Below, one piece after another: positions 9,589 to 21,432 of a stretch of 64,000 nt of DNA; position 1 is the stretch's first letter, and every line of letters begins with the position of its first letter. The stretch covers positions 503,501 to 567,500 of the forward strand of contig NC_071340.1 of assembly GCF_027744825.2 (NCBI RefSeq), given 5' to 3'. Source of the DNA: Synchiropus splendidus. Its lineage: Eukaryota; Chordata; Actinopteri; Syngnathiformes; Callionymidae. Below the pieces are notes generated by a model that was not told the origin of the DNA, made no database searches, and saw nothing but the letters and a program-made list of their open reading frames with translations. The position numbers and the translations under genes were made by a program.

Positions 9589-12220
9589 TTTTCAGGGAAG
9601 CTTCAGAACATGAAATTTTAACCTCCCACTATAGCAGAAAGGGTCTTTCTAGTAGTTGCACATCAAATCTAAGCTGTCTGAAGTGTTTTTCAAAAGTTAT
9701 CAACACTTTTATGTTTGGCGTTCCGAAACCCACCTTATCTCAGGCTGAAAAGCGTTTTTGTGCATTGTGCCATAACTTTTCAGGAAAGCTTCAGAACATG
9801 AAATTTTAACCTCCCACTATAGCAGAAAGGGTCTTTCTAGTAGTTGCACATCAAATCTAAACTGTCTGAAGTGTTTTTCCAAAGTTATCAACACTTTTAT
9901 GTTTGGCGTTCCGAAACCCACCTTATCTCAGGCTGAAAAGCGTTTTTACGCATTGTGCCATAACTTTTCAGGGAAGCTTCAGAACATGAAATTTTAACCT
10001 CCCACTATAGCAGAAAGGGTCTTTCTAGTAGGTGCACATCAAATCTAAGCTCTCTGAAGTGTTTTTCGAAAGTTATCAACACTTTTATGTTTGGCGTTCC
10101 GAAACCCACCTTATCTCAGGCTGAAAAGCGTTTTTGTGCATTGTGCCATAACTTTTCAGGAAAGCTTCAGAACATGAAATTTTAACCTCCCACTATAGCA
10201 GAAAGGGTCTTTCTAGTAGTTGCACATCAAATCTAAACTGTCTGAAGTGTTTTTCCAAAGTTATCAACACTTTTATGTTTGGCGTTCCGAAACCCACCTT
10301 ATCTCAGGCTGAAAAGCGTTTTTGTGCATTGTGCCATAACTTTTCAGGGAAGCTTCAGAACATGAAATTTTAACCTCCCACTATAGCAGAAAGGGTCTTT
10401 CTAGTAGTTGCACATCAAATCTAAGCTGTCTGAAGTGTTTTTCAAAAGTTATCAACACTTTTATGTTTGGCGTTCCGAAACCCACCTTATCTCAGGCTGA
10501 AAAGCGTTTTTGTGCATTGTGCCATAACTTTTCAGGAAAGCTTCAGAACATGAAATTTTAACCTCCCACTATAGCAGAAAGGGTCTTTCTAGTAGTTGCA
10601 CATCAAATCTAAACTGTCTGAAGTGTTTTTCCAAAGTTATCAACACTTTTATGTTTGGCGTTCCGAAACCCACCTTATCTCAGGCTGAAAAGCGTTTTTA
10701 CGCATTGTGCCATAACTTTTCAGGGAAGCTTCAGAACATGAAATTTTAACCTCCCACTATAGCAGAAAGGGTCTTTCTAGTAGGTGCACATCAAATCTAA
10801 GCTCTCTGAAGTGTTTTTCGAAAGTTATCAACACTTTTATGTTTGGCGTTCCGAAACCCACCTTATCTCAGGCTGAAAAGCGTTTTTGTGCATTGTGCCA
10901 TAACTTTTCAGGGAAGCTTCAGAACATGAAATTTTAACCTCCCACTATAGCAGAAAGGGTCTTTCTAGTAGTTGCACATCAAATCTAAGCTGTCTGAAGT
11001 GTTTTTCAAAAGTTATCAACACTTTTATGTTTGGCGTTCCGAAACCCACCTTATCTCAGGCTGAAAAACGTTTTTGTGCATTGTGCCATAACTTTTCAGG
11101 AAAGCTTCAGAACATGAAATTTTAACCTCCCACTATAGCAGAAAGGGTCTTTCTAGTAGTTGCACATCAAATCTAAGCTCTCTGAAGTGTTTTTCCAAAG
11201 TTATCAACACTTTTATGTTTGGCGTTCCGAAACCCACCTTATCTCAGGCTGAAAAGCGTTTTTGTGCATTGTGCCATAACTTTTCAGGAAAGCTTCAGAA
11301 CATGAAATTTTAACCTCCCACTATAGCAGAAAGGGTCTTTCTAGTAGTTGCACATCAAATCTAAACTGTCTGAAGTGTTTTTCAAAAGTTATCAACACTT
11401 TTATGTTTGGCGTTCCGAAACCCACCTTATCTCAGGCTGAAAAGCGTTTTTACGCATTGTGCCATAACTTTTCAGGGAAGCTTCAGAACATAAAATTTTA
11501 ACCTCCCACTATAGCAGAAAGGGTCTTTCTAGTAGGTGCACATCAAATCTAAGCTCTCTGAAGTGTTTTTCGAAAGTTATCAACACTTTTATGTTTGGCG
11601 TTCCGAAACCCACCTTATCTCAGGCTGAAAAGCGTTTTTGTGCATTGTGCCATAACTTTTCAGGAAAGCTTCAGAACATGAAATTTTAACCTCCCACTAT
11701 AGCAGAAAGTGTCTTTCTAGTAGTTGCACATCAAGTCTAAACTGTCTGAAGTGTTTTTCCAAAGTTATTAACACTTTTATGTTTGGCGTTCCGAAACCCA
11801 CCTTATCTCAGGCTGAAAAACGTTTTTGTGCATTGTGCCATAACTTTTCAGGGAAGCTTCAGAACATGAAATTTTAACCTCCCACTATAGCAGAAAGGGT
11901 CTTTCTAGTAGTTGCACATCAAATCTAAACTGTCTGAAGTGTTTTTCCAAAGTTATCAACACTTTTATGTTTGGCGTTCCGAAACCCACCTTATCTCAGG
12001 CTGAAAAGCGTTTTTACGCGTTGTGCCATAACTTTTCAGGGAAGCTTCAGAACATGAAATTTTAACCTCCCACTATAGCAGAAAGGGTCTTTCTAGTAGG
12101 TGCACATCAAATCTAAGCTCTCTGAAGTGTTTTTCGAAAGTTATCAACACTTTTATGTTTGGCGTTCCGAAACCCACCTTATCTCAGGCTGAAAAGCGTT
12201 TTTGTGCATTGTGCCATAAC
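9589..12220. repeat. First copy of the B+ to C module containing the F-G pair
   Basis: After one A unit the order is B+, C, B, A, B+, C, A (p164 A), F, G, C (p24 A), D, E+ (ending ACGCG), C. The same module, with small changes, recurs at 21433..23876, 33841..36472, 52265..54144 (truncated) and 55085..56964 (partial). Here the A unit lacks the p35 T mark (At) seen at this place in the later copies, so this copy may predate that change. Confidence 0.82.
11093..11468. repeat. Reference monomers, classes F and G
   Basis: F (11093..11280) has A at p9, the C-type GCTCTCTG run (p85 G, p88 C) and B-type C at p104. G (11281..11468) has A at p9, B-type A at p85, A-type A at p104, and ends AC. Both combine marks of other classes, so they look like old exchange products. 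They recur as an adjacent F-G pair at 35157..35532, 53581..53956 and 55649..56024. Confidence 0.88.
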
Positions 12221-14100
12221 TTTTCAGGAAAGCTTCAGAACATGAAATTTTAACCTCCCACTATAGCAGAAAGGGTCTTTCTAGTAGTTGCACATCAAAT
12301 CTAAACTGTCTGAAGTGTTTTTCCAAAGTTATCAACACTTTTATGTTTGGCGTTCCGAAACCCACCTTATCTCAGGCTGAAAAGCGTTTTTGTGCATTGT
12401 GCCATAACTTTTCAGGGAAGCTTCAGAACATGAAATTTTAACCTCCCACTATAGCAGAAAGGGTCTTTCTAGTAGTTGCACATCAAATCTAAGCTGTCTG
12501 AAGTGTTTTTCAAAAGTTATCAACACTTTTATGTTTGGCGTTCCGAAACCCACCTTATCTCAGGCTGAAAAGCGTTTTTGTGCATTGTGCCATAACTTTT
12601 CAGGAAAGCTTCAGAACATGAAATTTTAACCTCCCACTATAGCAGAAAGGGTCTTTCTAGTAGTTGCACATCAAATCTAAACTGTCTGAAGTGTTTTTCC
12701 AAAGTTATCAACACTTTTATGTTTGGCGTTCCGAAACCCACCTTATCTCAGGCTGAAAAGCGTTTTTACGCATTGTGCCATAACTTTTCAGGGAAGCTTC
12801 AGAACATGAAATTTTAACCTCCCACTATAGCAGAAAGGGTCTTTCTAGTAGGTGCACATCAAATCTAAGCTCTCTGAAGTGTTTTTCGAAAGTTATCAAC
12901 ACTTTTATGTTTGGCGTTCCGAAACCCACCTTATCTCAGGCTGAAAAGCGTTTTTGTGCATTGTGCCATAACTTTTCAGGAAAGCTTCAGAACATGAAAT
13001 TTTAACCTCCCACTATAGCAGAAAGGGTCTTTCTAGTAGTTGCACATCAAATCTAAACTGTCTGAAGTGTTTTTCCAAAGTTATCAACACTTTTATGTTT
13101 GGCGTTCCGAAACCCACCTTATCTCAGGCTGAAAAGCGTTTTTGTGCATTGTGCCATAACTTTTCAGGGAAGCTTCAGAACATGAAATTTTAACCTCCCA
13201 CTATAGCAGAAAGGGTCTTTCTAGTAGGTGCACATCAAATCTAAGCTGTCTGAAGTGTTTTTCAAAAGTTATCAACACTTTTATGTTTGGCGTTCCGAAA
13301 CCCACCTTATCTCAGGCTGAAAAGCGTTTTTGTGCATTGTGCCATAACTTTTCAGGAAAGCTTCAGAACATGAAATTTTAACCTCCCACTATAGCAGAAA
13401 GGGTCTTTCTAGTAGTTGCACATCAAATCTAAACTGTCTGAAGTGTTTTTCCAAAGTTATCAACACTTTTATGTTTGGCGTTCCGAAACCCACCTTATCT
13501 CAGGCTGAAAAGCGTTTTTACGCATTGTGCCATAACTTTTCAGGGAAGCTTCAGAACATGAAATTTTAACCTCCCACTATAGCAGAAAGGGTCTTTCTAG
13601 TAGGTGCACATCAAATCTAAGCTCTCTGAAGTGTTTTTCCAAAGTTATCAACACTTTTATGTTTGGCGTTCCGAAACCCACCTTATCTCAGGCTGAAAAG
13701 CGTTTTTGTGCATTGTGCCATAACTTTTCAGGAAAGCTTCAGAACATGAAATTTTAACCTCCCACTATAGCAGAAAGGGTCTTTCTAGTAGTTGCACATC
13801 AAATCTAAACTGTCTGAAGTGTTTTTCCAAAGTTATCAACACTTTTATGTTTGGCGTTCCGAAACCCACCTTATCTCAGGCTGAAAAGCGTTTTTGTGCA
13901 TTGTGCCATAACTTTTCAGGGAAGCTTCAGAACATGAAATTTTAACCTCCCACTATAGCAGAAAGGGTCTTTCTAGTAGTTGCACATCAAATCTAAGCTG
14001 TCTGAAGTGTTTTTCAAAAGTTATCAACACTTTTATGTTTGGCGTTCCGAAACCCACCTTATCTCAGGCTGAAAAGCGTTTTTGTGCATTGTGCCATAAC
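12221..14100. repeat. Ten-monomer block, first of a pair
   Basis: The class order is B, A, B+, C, B, Ag, B+, Cc, B, A. The same ten classes recur at 15417..17296, exactly 17 monomers (3,196 bp) downstream, the same spacing as the first-domain higher-order repeat. Ag (G at p68 in an otherwise A unit) and Cc (C at p104 in an otherwise C unit) are distinctive, and both match. Confidence 0.85.
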
Positions 14101-15228
14101 TTTTCAGGAAAGCTTCAGAACATGAAATTTTAACCTCCCACTATAGCAGAAAGGGTCTTTCTAGTAGTTGCACATCAAATCTAAACTGTCTGAAGTGTTT
14201 TTCGAAAGTTATCAACACTTTTATGTTTGGCGTTCCGAAACCCACCTTATCTCAGGCTGAAAAGCGTTTTTGTGCATTGTGCCATAACTTTTCAGGGAAG
14301 CTTCAGAACATGAAATTTTAACCTCCCACTATAGCAGAAAGGGTCTTTCTAGTAGTTGCACATCAAATCTAAACTGTCTGAAGTGTTTTTCCAAAGTTAT
14401 CAACACTTTTATGTTTGGCGTTCCGAAACCCACCTTATCTCAGGCTGAAAAGCGTTTTTGTGCATTGTGCCATAACTTTTCAGGAAAGCTTCAGAACATG
14501 AAATTTTAACCTCCCACTATAGCAGAAAGGGTCTTTCTAGTAGTTGCACATCAAATCTAAACTGTCTGAAGTGTTTTTCCAAAGTTATCAACACTTTTAT
14601 GTTTGGCGTTCCGAAACCCACCTTATCTCAGGCTGAAAAGCGTTTTTGTGCATTGTGCCATAACTTTTCAGGGAAGCTTCAGAACATGAAATTTTAACCT
14701 CCCACTATAGCAGAAAGGGTCTTTCTAGTAGTTGCACATCAAATCTAAGCTGTCTGAAGTGTTTTTCAAAAGTTATCAACACTTTTATGTTTGGCGTTCC
14801 GAAACCCACCTTATCTCAGGCTGAAAAGCGTTTTTGTGCATTGTGCCATAACTTTTCAGGAAAGCTTCAGAACATGAAATTTTAACCTCCCACTATAGCA
14901 GAAAGGGTCTTTCTAGTAGTTGCACATCAAATCTAAACTGTCTGAAGTGTTTTTCGAAAGTTATCAACACTTTTATGTTTGGCGTTCCGAAACCCACCTT
15001 ATCTCAGGCTGAAAAGCGTTTTTGTGCATTGTGCCATAACTTTTCAGGGAAGCTTCAGAACATGAAATTTTAACCTCCCACTATAGCAGAAAGGGTCTTT
15101 CTAGTAGTTGCACATCAAATCTAAACTGTCTGAAGTGTTTTTCCAAAGTTATCAACACTTTTATGTTTGGCGTTCCGAAACCCACCTTATCTCAGGCTGA
15201 AAAGCGTTTTTGTGCATTGTGCCATAAC
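13725..15228. repeat. Tandem duplication of four monomers (2 x 752 bp)
   Basis: The order B, A, Bg, E at 13725..14476 is repeated immediately at 14477..15228. Bg (a B unit with G at p104, giving TTCGAA) occurs only in these two places by my reading, at 14101..14288 and 14853..15040. Sharing a private unit in adjacent blocks marks a recent local duplication. One A unit (15229..15416) separates it from the next block; its right edge carries TATT instead of TTTT at the monomer join (15417..15420). Confidence 0.87.
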
Positions 15229-15416
15229 TTTTCAGGGAAGCTTCAGAACATGAAATTTTAACCTCCCACTATAGCAGAAAGGGTCTTTCTAGTAGTTGCA
15301 CATCAAATCTAAGCTGTCTGAAGTGTTTTTCAAAAGTTATCAACACTTTTATGTTTGGCGTTCCGAAACCCACCTTATCTCAGGCTGAAAAGCGTTTTTG
15401 TGCATTGTGCCATAAC

Positions 15417-17296
15417 TATTCAGGAAAGCTTCAGAACATGAAATTTTAACCTCCCACTATAGCAGAAAGGGTCTTTCTAGTAGTTGCACATCAAATCTAA
15501 ACTGTCTGAAGTGTTTTTCCAAAGTTATCAACACTTTTATGTTTGGCGTTCCGAAACCCACCTTATCTCAGGCTGAAAAGCGTTTTTGTGCATTGTGCCA
15601 TAACTTTTCAGGGAAGCTTCAGAACATGAAATTTTAACCTCCCACTATAGCAGAAAGGGTCTTTCTAGTAGTTGCACATCAAATCTAAGCTGTCTGAAGT
15701 GTTTTTCAAAAGTTATCAACACTTTTATGTTTGGCGTTCCGAAACCCACCTTATCTCAGGCTGAAAAGCGTTTTTGTGCATTGTGCCATAACTTTTCAGG
15801 AAAGCTTCAGAACATGAAATTTTAACCTCCCACTATAGCAGAAAGGGTCTTTCTAGTAGTTGCACATCAAATCTAAACTGTCTGAAGTGTTTTTCCAAAG
15901 TTATCAACACTTTTATGTTTGGCGTTCCGAAACCCACCTTATCTCAGGCTGAAAAGCGTTTTTACGCATTGTGCCATAACTTTTCAGGGAAGCTTCAGAA
16001 CATGAAATTTTAACCTCCCACTATAGCAGAAAGGGTCTTTCTAGTAGGTGCACATCAAATCTAAGCTCTCTGAAGTGTTTTTCGAAAGTTATCAACACTT
16101 TTATGTTTGGCGTTCCGAAACCCACCTTATCTCAGGCTGAAAAGCGTTTTTGTGCATTGTGCCATAACTTTTCAGGAAAGCTTCAGAACATGAAATTTTA
16201 ACCTCCCACTATAGCAGAAAGGGTCTTTCTAGTAGTTGCACATCAAATCTAAACTGTCTGAAGTGTTTTTCCAAAGTTATCAACACTTTTATGTTTGGCG
16301 TTCCGAAACCCACCTTATCTCAGGCTGAAAAGCGTTTTTGTGCATTGTGCCATAACTTTTCAGGGAAGCTTCAGAACATGAAATTTTAACCTCCCACTAT
16401 AGCAGAAAGGGTCTTTCTAGTAGGTGCACATCAAATCTAAGCTGTCTGAAGTGTTTTTCAAAAGTTATCAACACTTTTATGTTTGGCGTTCCGAAACCCA
16501 CCTTATCTCAGGCTGAAAAGCGTTTTTGTGCATTGTGCCATAACTTTTCAGGAAAGCTTCAGAACATGAAATTTTAACCTCCCACTATAGCAGAAAGGGT
16601 CTTTCTAGTAGTTGCACATCAAATCTAAACTGTCTGAAGTGTTTTTCCAAAGTTATCAACACTTTTATGTTTGGCGTTCCGAAACCCACCTTATCTCAGG
16701 CTGAAAAGCGTTTTTACGCATTGTGCCATAACTTTTCAGGGAAGCTTCAGAACATGAAATTTTAACCTCCCACTATAGCAGAAAGGGTCTTTCTAGTAGG
16801 TGCACATCAAATCTAAGCTCTCTGAAGTGTTTTTCCAAAGTTATCAACACTTTTATGTTTGGCGTTCCGAAACCCACCTTATCTCAGGCTGAAAAGCGTT
16901 TTTGTGCATTGTGCCATAACTTTTCAGGAAAGCTTCAGAACATGAAATTTTAACCTCCCACTATAGCAGAAAGGGTCTTTCTAGTAGTTGCACATCAAAT
17001 CTAAACTGTCTGAAGTGTTTTTCCAAAGTTATCAACACTTTTATGTTTGGCGTTCCGAAACCCACCTTATCTCAGGCTGAAAAGCGTTTTTGTGCATTGT
17101 GCCATAACTTTTCAGGGAAGCTTCAGAACATGAAATTTTAACCTCCCACTATAGCAGAAAGGGTCTTTCTAGTAGTTGCACATCAAATCTAAGCTGTCTG
17201 AAGTGTTTTTCAAAAGTTATCAACACTTTTATGTTTGGCGTTCCGAAACCCACCTTATCTCAGGCTGAAAAGCGTTTTTGTGCATTGTGCCATAAC
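15417..17296. repeat. Ten-monomer block, second of a pair
   Basis: The order B, A, B+, C, B, Ag, B+, Cc, B, A matches 12221..14100. After this block the array goes to B+, Cx, E, E*, whereas the first copy goes to the Bg-containing duplication. The two copies therefore share a left part and diverge on the right. Confidence 0.84.
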
Positions 17297-18612
17297 TTTT
17301 CAGGAAAGCTTCAGAACATGAAATTTTAACCTCCCACTATAGCAGAAAGGGTCTTTCTAGTAGTTGCACATCAAATCTAAACTGTCTGAAGTGTTTTTCC
17401 AAAGTTATCAACACTTTTATGTTTGGCGTTCCGAAACCCACCTTATCTCAGGCTGGAAAGCGTTTTTACGCATTGTGCCATAACTTTTCAGGGAAGCTTC
17501 AGAACATGAAATTTTAAGCTCCCACTATAGCAGAAAGGGTCTTTCTAGTAGGTGCACATCAAATCTAAGCTCTCTGAAGTGTTTTTCGAAAGTTATCAAC
17601 ACTTTTATGTTTGGCGTTCCGAAACCCACCTTATCTCAGGCTGAAAAGCGTTTTTGTGCATTGTGCCATAACTTTTCAGGGAAGCTTCAGAACATGAAAT
17701 TTTAACCTCCCACTATAGCAGAAAGGGTCTTTCTAGTAGTTGCACATCAAATCTAAACTGTCTGAAGTGTTTTTCCAAAGTTATCAACACTTTTATGTTT
17801 GGCGTTCCGAAACCCACCTTATCTCAGGCTGAAAAGCGTTTTTGTGCATTGTGCCATAACTTTTCAGGGAAGCTTCAGAACATGAAATTTTAACCTCCCA
17901 CTATAGCAGAAAGGGTCTTTCTAGTAGTTGCACATCAAATCTCAACTGTCTGAAGTGTTTTTCCAAAGTTATCAACACTTTTATGTTTGGCGTTCCGAAA
18001 CCCACCTTATCTCAGGCTGAAAAGCGTTTTTGTGCATTGTGCCATAACTTTTCAGGGAAGCTTCAGAACATGAAATTTTAACCTCCCACTATAGCAGAAA
18101 GGGTCTTTCTAGTAGTTGCACATCAAATCTAAGCTGTCTGAAGTGTTTTTCAAAAGTTATCAACACTTTTATGTTTGGCGTTCCGAAACCCACCTTATCT
18201 CAGGCTGAAAAGCGTTTTTACGCATTGTGCCATAACTTTTCAGGGAAGCTTCAGAACATGAAATTTTAACCTCCCACTATAGCAGAAAGGGTCTTTCTAG
18301 TAGGTGCACATCAAATCTAAGCTCTCTGAAGTGTTTTTCGAAAGTTATCAACACTTTTATGTTTGGCGTTCCGAAACCCACCTTATCTCAGGCTGAAAAG
18401 CATTTTTGTGCATTGTGCCATAACTTTTCAGGGAAGCTTCAGAACATGAAATTTTAACCTCCCACTATAGCAGAAAGGGTCTTTCTAGTAGTTGCACATC
18501 AAATCTAAACTGTCTGAAGTGTTTTTCCAAAGTTATCAACACTTTTATGTTTGGCGTTCCGAAACCCACCTTATCTCAGGCTGAAAAGCGTTTTTGTGCA
18601 TTGTGCCATAAC
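17297..18612. repeat. Marker block B+, Cx, E, E*, A+, C, E (copy 1)
   Basis: Cx has G at p34 (TAAGCT), E* has C at p83, A+ is an A unit ending AC, and the following C has A at p166 (18402). This string of rare marks recurs at 30457..31772 and 48881..50196, and its start reappears at 63357..64000 before the window ends. The B+ unit here has a private G at p160. The spacings between copies are 70 and 98 monomers. Confidence 0.87.
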
Positions 18613-20868
18613 TTTTCAGGGAAGCTTCAGAACATGAAATTTTAACCTCCCACTATAGCAGAAAGGGTCTTTCTAGTAGTTGCACATCAAATCTAAGCTC
18701 TCTGAAGTGTTTTTCAAAAGTTATCAACACTTTTATGTTTGGCGTTCCGAAACCCACCTTATCTCAGGCTGAAAAGCGTTTTTGTGCATTGTGCCATAAC
18801 TTTTCAGGAAAGCTTCAGAACATGAAATTTTAACCTCCCACTATAGCAGAAAGGGTCTTTCTAGTAGTTGCACATCAAATCTAAACTGTCTGAAGTGTTT
18901 TTCCAAAGTTATCAACACTTTTATGTTTGGCGTTCCGAAACCCACCTTATCTCAGGCTGAAAAGCGTTTTTGTGCATTGTGCCATAACTTTTCAGGGAAG
19001 CTTCAGAACATGAAATTTTAACCTCCCACTATAGCAGAAAGGGTCTTTCTAGTAGTTGCACATCAAATCTAAGCTGTCTGAAGTGTTTTTCAAAAGTTAT
19101 CAACACTTTTATGTTTGGCGTTCCGAAACCCACCTTATCTCAGGCTGAAAAGCGTTTTTGTGCATTGTGCCATAACTTTTCAGGAAAGCTTCAGAACATG
19201 AAATTTTAACCTCCCACTATAGCAGAAAGGGTCTTTCTAGTAGTTGCACATCAAATCTAAACTGTCTGAAGTGTTTTTCCAAAGTTATCAACACTTTTAT
19301 GTTTGGCGTTCCGAAACCCACCTTATCTCAGGCTGAAAAGCGTTTTTGTGCATTGTGCCATAACTTTTCAGGAAAGCTTCAGAACATGAAATTTTAACCT
19401 CCCACTATAGCAGAAAGTGTCTTTCTAGTAGTTGCACATCAAATCTAAACTGTCTGAAGTGTTTTTCCAAAGTTATTAACACTTTTATGTTTGGCGTTCC
19501 GAAACCCACCTTATCTCAGGCTGAAAAACGTTTTTGTGCATTGTGCCATAACTTTTCAGGGAAGCTTCAGAACATGAAATTTTAACCTCCCACTATAGCA
19601 GAAAGGGTCTTTCTAGTAGTTGCACATCAAATCTAAACTGTCTGAAGTGTTTTTCCAAAGTTATCAACACTTTTATGTTTGGCGTTCCGAAACCCACCTT
19701 ATCTCAGGCTGAAAAGCGTTTTTGTGCATTGTGCCATAACTTTTCAGGAAAGCTTCAGAACATGAAATTTTAACCTCCCACTATAGCAGAAAGTGTCTTT
19801 CTAGTAGTTGCACATCAAATCTAAACTGTCTGAAGTGTTTTTCCAAAGTTATTAACACTTTTATGTTTGGCGTTCCGAAACCCACCTTATCTCAGGCTGA
19901 AAAACGTTTTTGTGCATTGTGCCATAACTTTTCAGGGAAGCTTCAGAACATGAAATTTTAACCTCCCACTATAGCAGAAAGGGTCTTTCTAGTAGTTGCA
20001 CATCAAATCTAAACTGTCTGAAGTGTTTTTCCAAAGTTATCAACACTTTTATGTTTGGCGTTCCGAAACCCACCTTATCTCAGGCTGAAAAGCGTTTTTA
20101 CGCATTGTGCCATAACTTTTCAGGGAAGCTTCAGAACATGAAATTTTAACCTCCCACGATAGCAGAAAGGGTCTTTCTAGTAGGTGCACATCAAATCTAA
20201 GCTCTCTGAAGTGTTTTTCGAAAGTTATCAACACTTTTATGTTTGGCGTTCCGAAACCCACCTTATCTCAGGCTGAAAAGCGTTTTTGTGCATTGTGCCA
20301 TAACTTTTCAGGGAAGCTTCAGAACATGAAATTTTAACCTCCCACTATAGCAGAAAGGGTCTTTCTAGTAGTTGCACATCAAATCTAAGCTGTCTGAAGT
20401 GTTTTTCAAAAGTTATCAACACTTTTATGTTTGGCGTTCCGAAACCCACCTTATCTCAGGCTGAAAAGCGTTTTTACGCATTGTGCCATAACTTTTCAGG
20501 GAAGCTTCAGAACATGAAATTTTAACCTCCCACTATAGCAGAAAGGGTCTTTCTAGTAGGTGCACATCAAATCTAAGCTCTCTGAAGTGTTTTTCGAAAG
20601 TTATCAACACTTTTATGTTTGGCGTTCCGAAACCCACCTTATCTCAGGCTGAAAAGCATTTTTGTGCATTGTGCCATAACTTTTCAGGGAAGCTTCAGAA
20701 CATGAAATTTTAACCTCCCACTATAGCAGAAAGGGTCTTTCTAGTAGTTGCACATCAAATCTAAACTGTCTGAAGTGTTTTTCCAAAGTTATCAACACTT
20801 TTATGTTTGGCGTTCCGAAACCCACCTTATCTCAGGCTGAAAAGCGTTTTTGTGCATTGTGCCATAAC
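18049..20868. repeat. Twelve-monomer offset repeat of A+, C (p166 A), E
   Basis: The three-unit string A+, C (p166 A), E is at 18049..18612 and again at 20305..20868, 12 monomers (2,256 bp) later. Between them are a GCTCTCTG/CAAAA hybrid of A (18613..18800), then B, A, B, D, E, D, E+, C (p42 G). In the related copies at about 31.2 and 49.6 kb the string occurs once, so one extra round of duplication happened here. Confidence 0.8.
19365..20116. repeat. Tandem duplication of a D-E dimer (2 x 376 bp)
   Basis: D, E at 19365..19740 is followed by D, E+ at 19741..20116. The corresponding places at 32525..32900 and 50949..51324 have only one D, E+. Both D units carry p54 T, p113 T and p164 A. The first E ends GT and the second AC, so the duplication ended inside or beside the E unit. 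Confidence 0.84.
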
Positions 20869-21432
20869 TTTTCAGGGAAGCTTCAGAACATAAAATTTTA
20901 ACCTCCCACTATAGCAGAAAGGGTCTTTCTAGTAGTTGCACATCAAATCTAAGCTGTCTGAAGTGTTTTTCAAAAGTTATCAACACTTTTATGTTTGGCG
21001 TTCCGAAACCCACCTTATCTCAGGCTGAAAAGCGTTTTTGTGCATTGTGCCATAACTTTTCAGGAAAGCTTCAGAACATGAAATTTTAACCTCCCACTAT
21101 AGCAGAAAGGGTCTTTCTAGTAGTTGCACATCAAATCTAAACTGTCTGAAGTGTTTTTCCAAAGTTATCAACACTTTTATGTTTGGCGTTCCGAAACCCA
21201 CCTTATCTCAGGCTGAAAAGCGATTTTGTGCATTGTGCCATAACTTTTCAGGAAAGCTTCAGAACATGAAATTTTAACCTCCCACTATAGCAGAAAGGGT
21301 CTTTCTAGTAGTTGCACATCAAATCTAAGCTGTCTGAAGTGTTTTTCAAAAGTTATCAACACTTTTATGTTTGGCGTTCCGAAACCCACCTTATCTCAGG
21401 CTGAAAAGCGTTTTTGTGCATTGTGCCATAAC
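20869..21432. repeat. Three-monomer connector: A (p24 A), B, A2
   Basis: The A unit has A at p24 (20892). The B unit carries a private change in the T-run after p166 (reading CGATTTTG). A2 is an A unit with A at p9. In the related copy at 33277..33840 the same place reads A, B, A2 without the first two marks. Confidence 0.75.

Noticed and set aside
20049..20261. Minus-strand open frame of 70 codons, repeated at 32833, 37157, 51257 and 57649
   Set aside because: It starts at GTG and is open only because T to G at p42 removes a stop in the C unit. It spans more than one satellite unit and shows no gene signals. The five copies follow from duplication of that variant.
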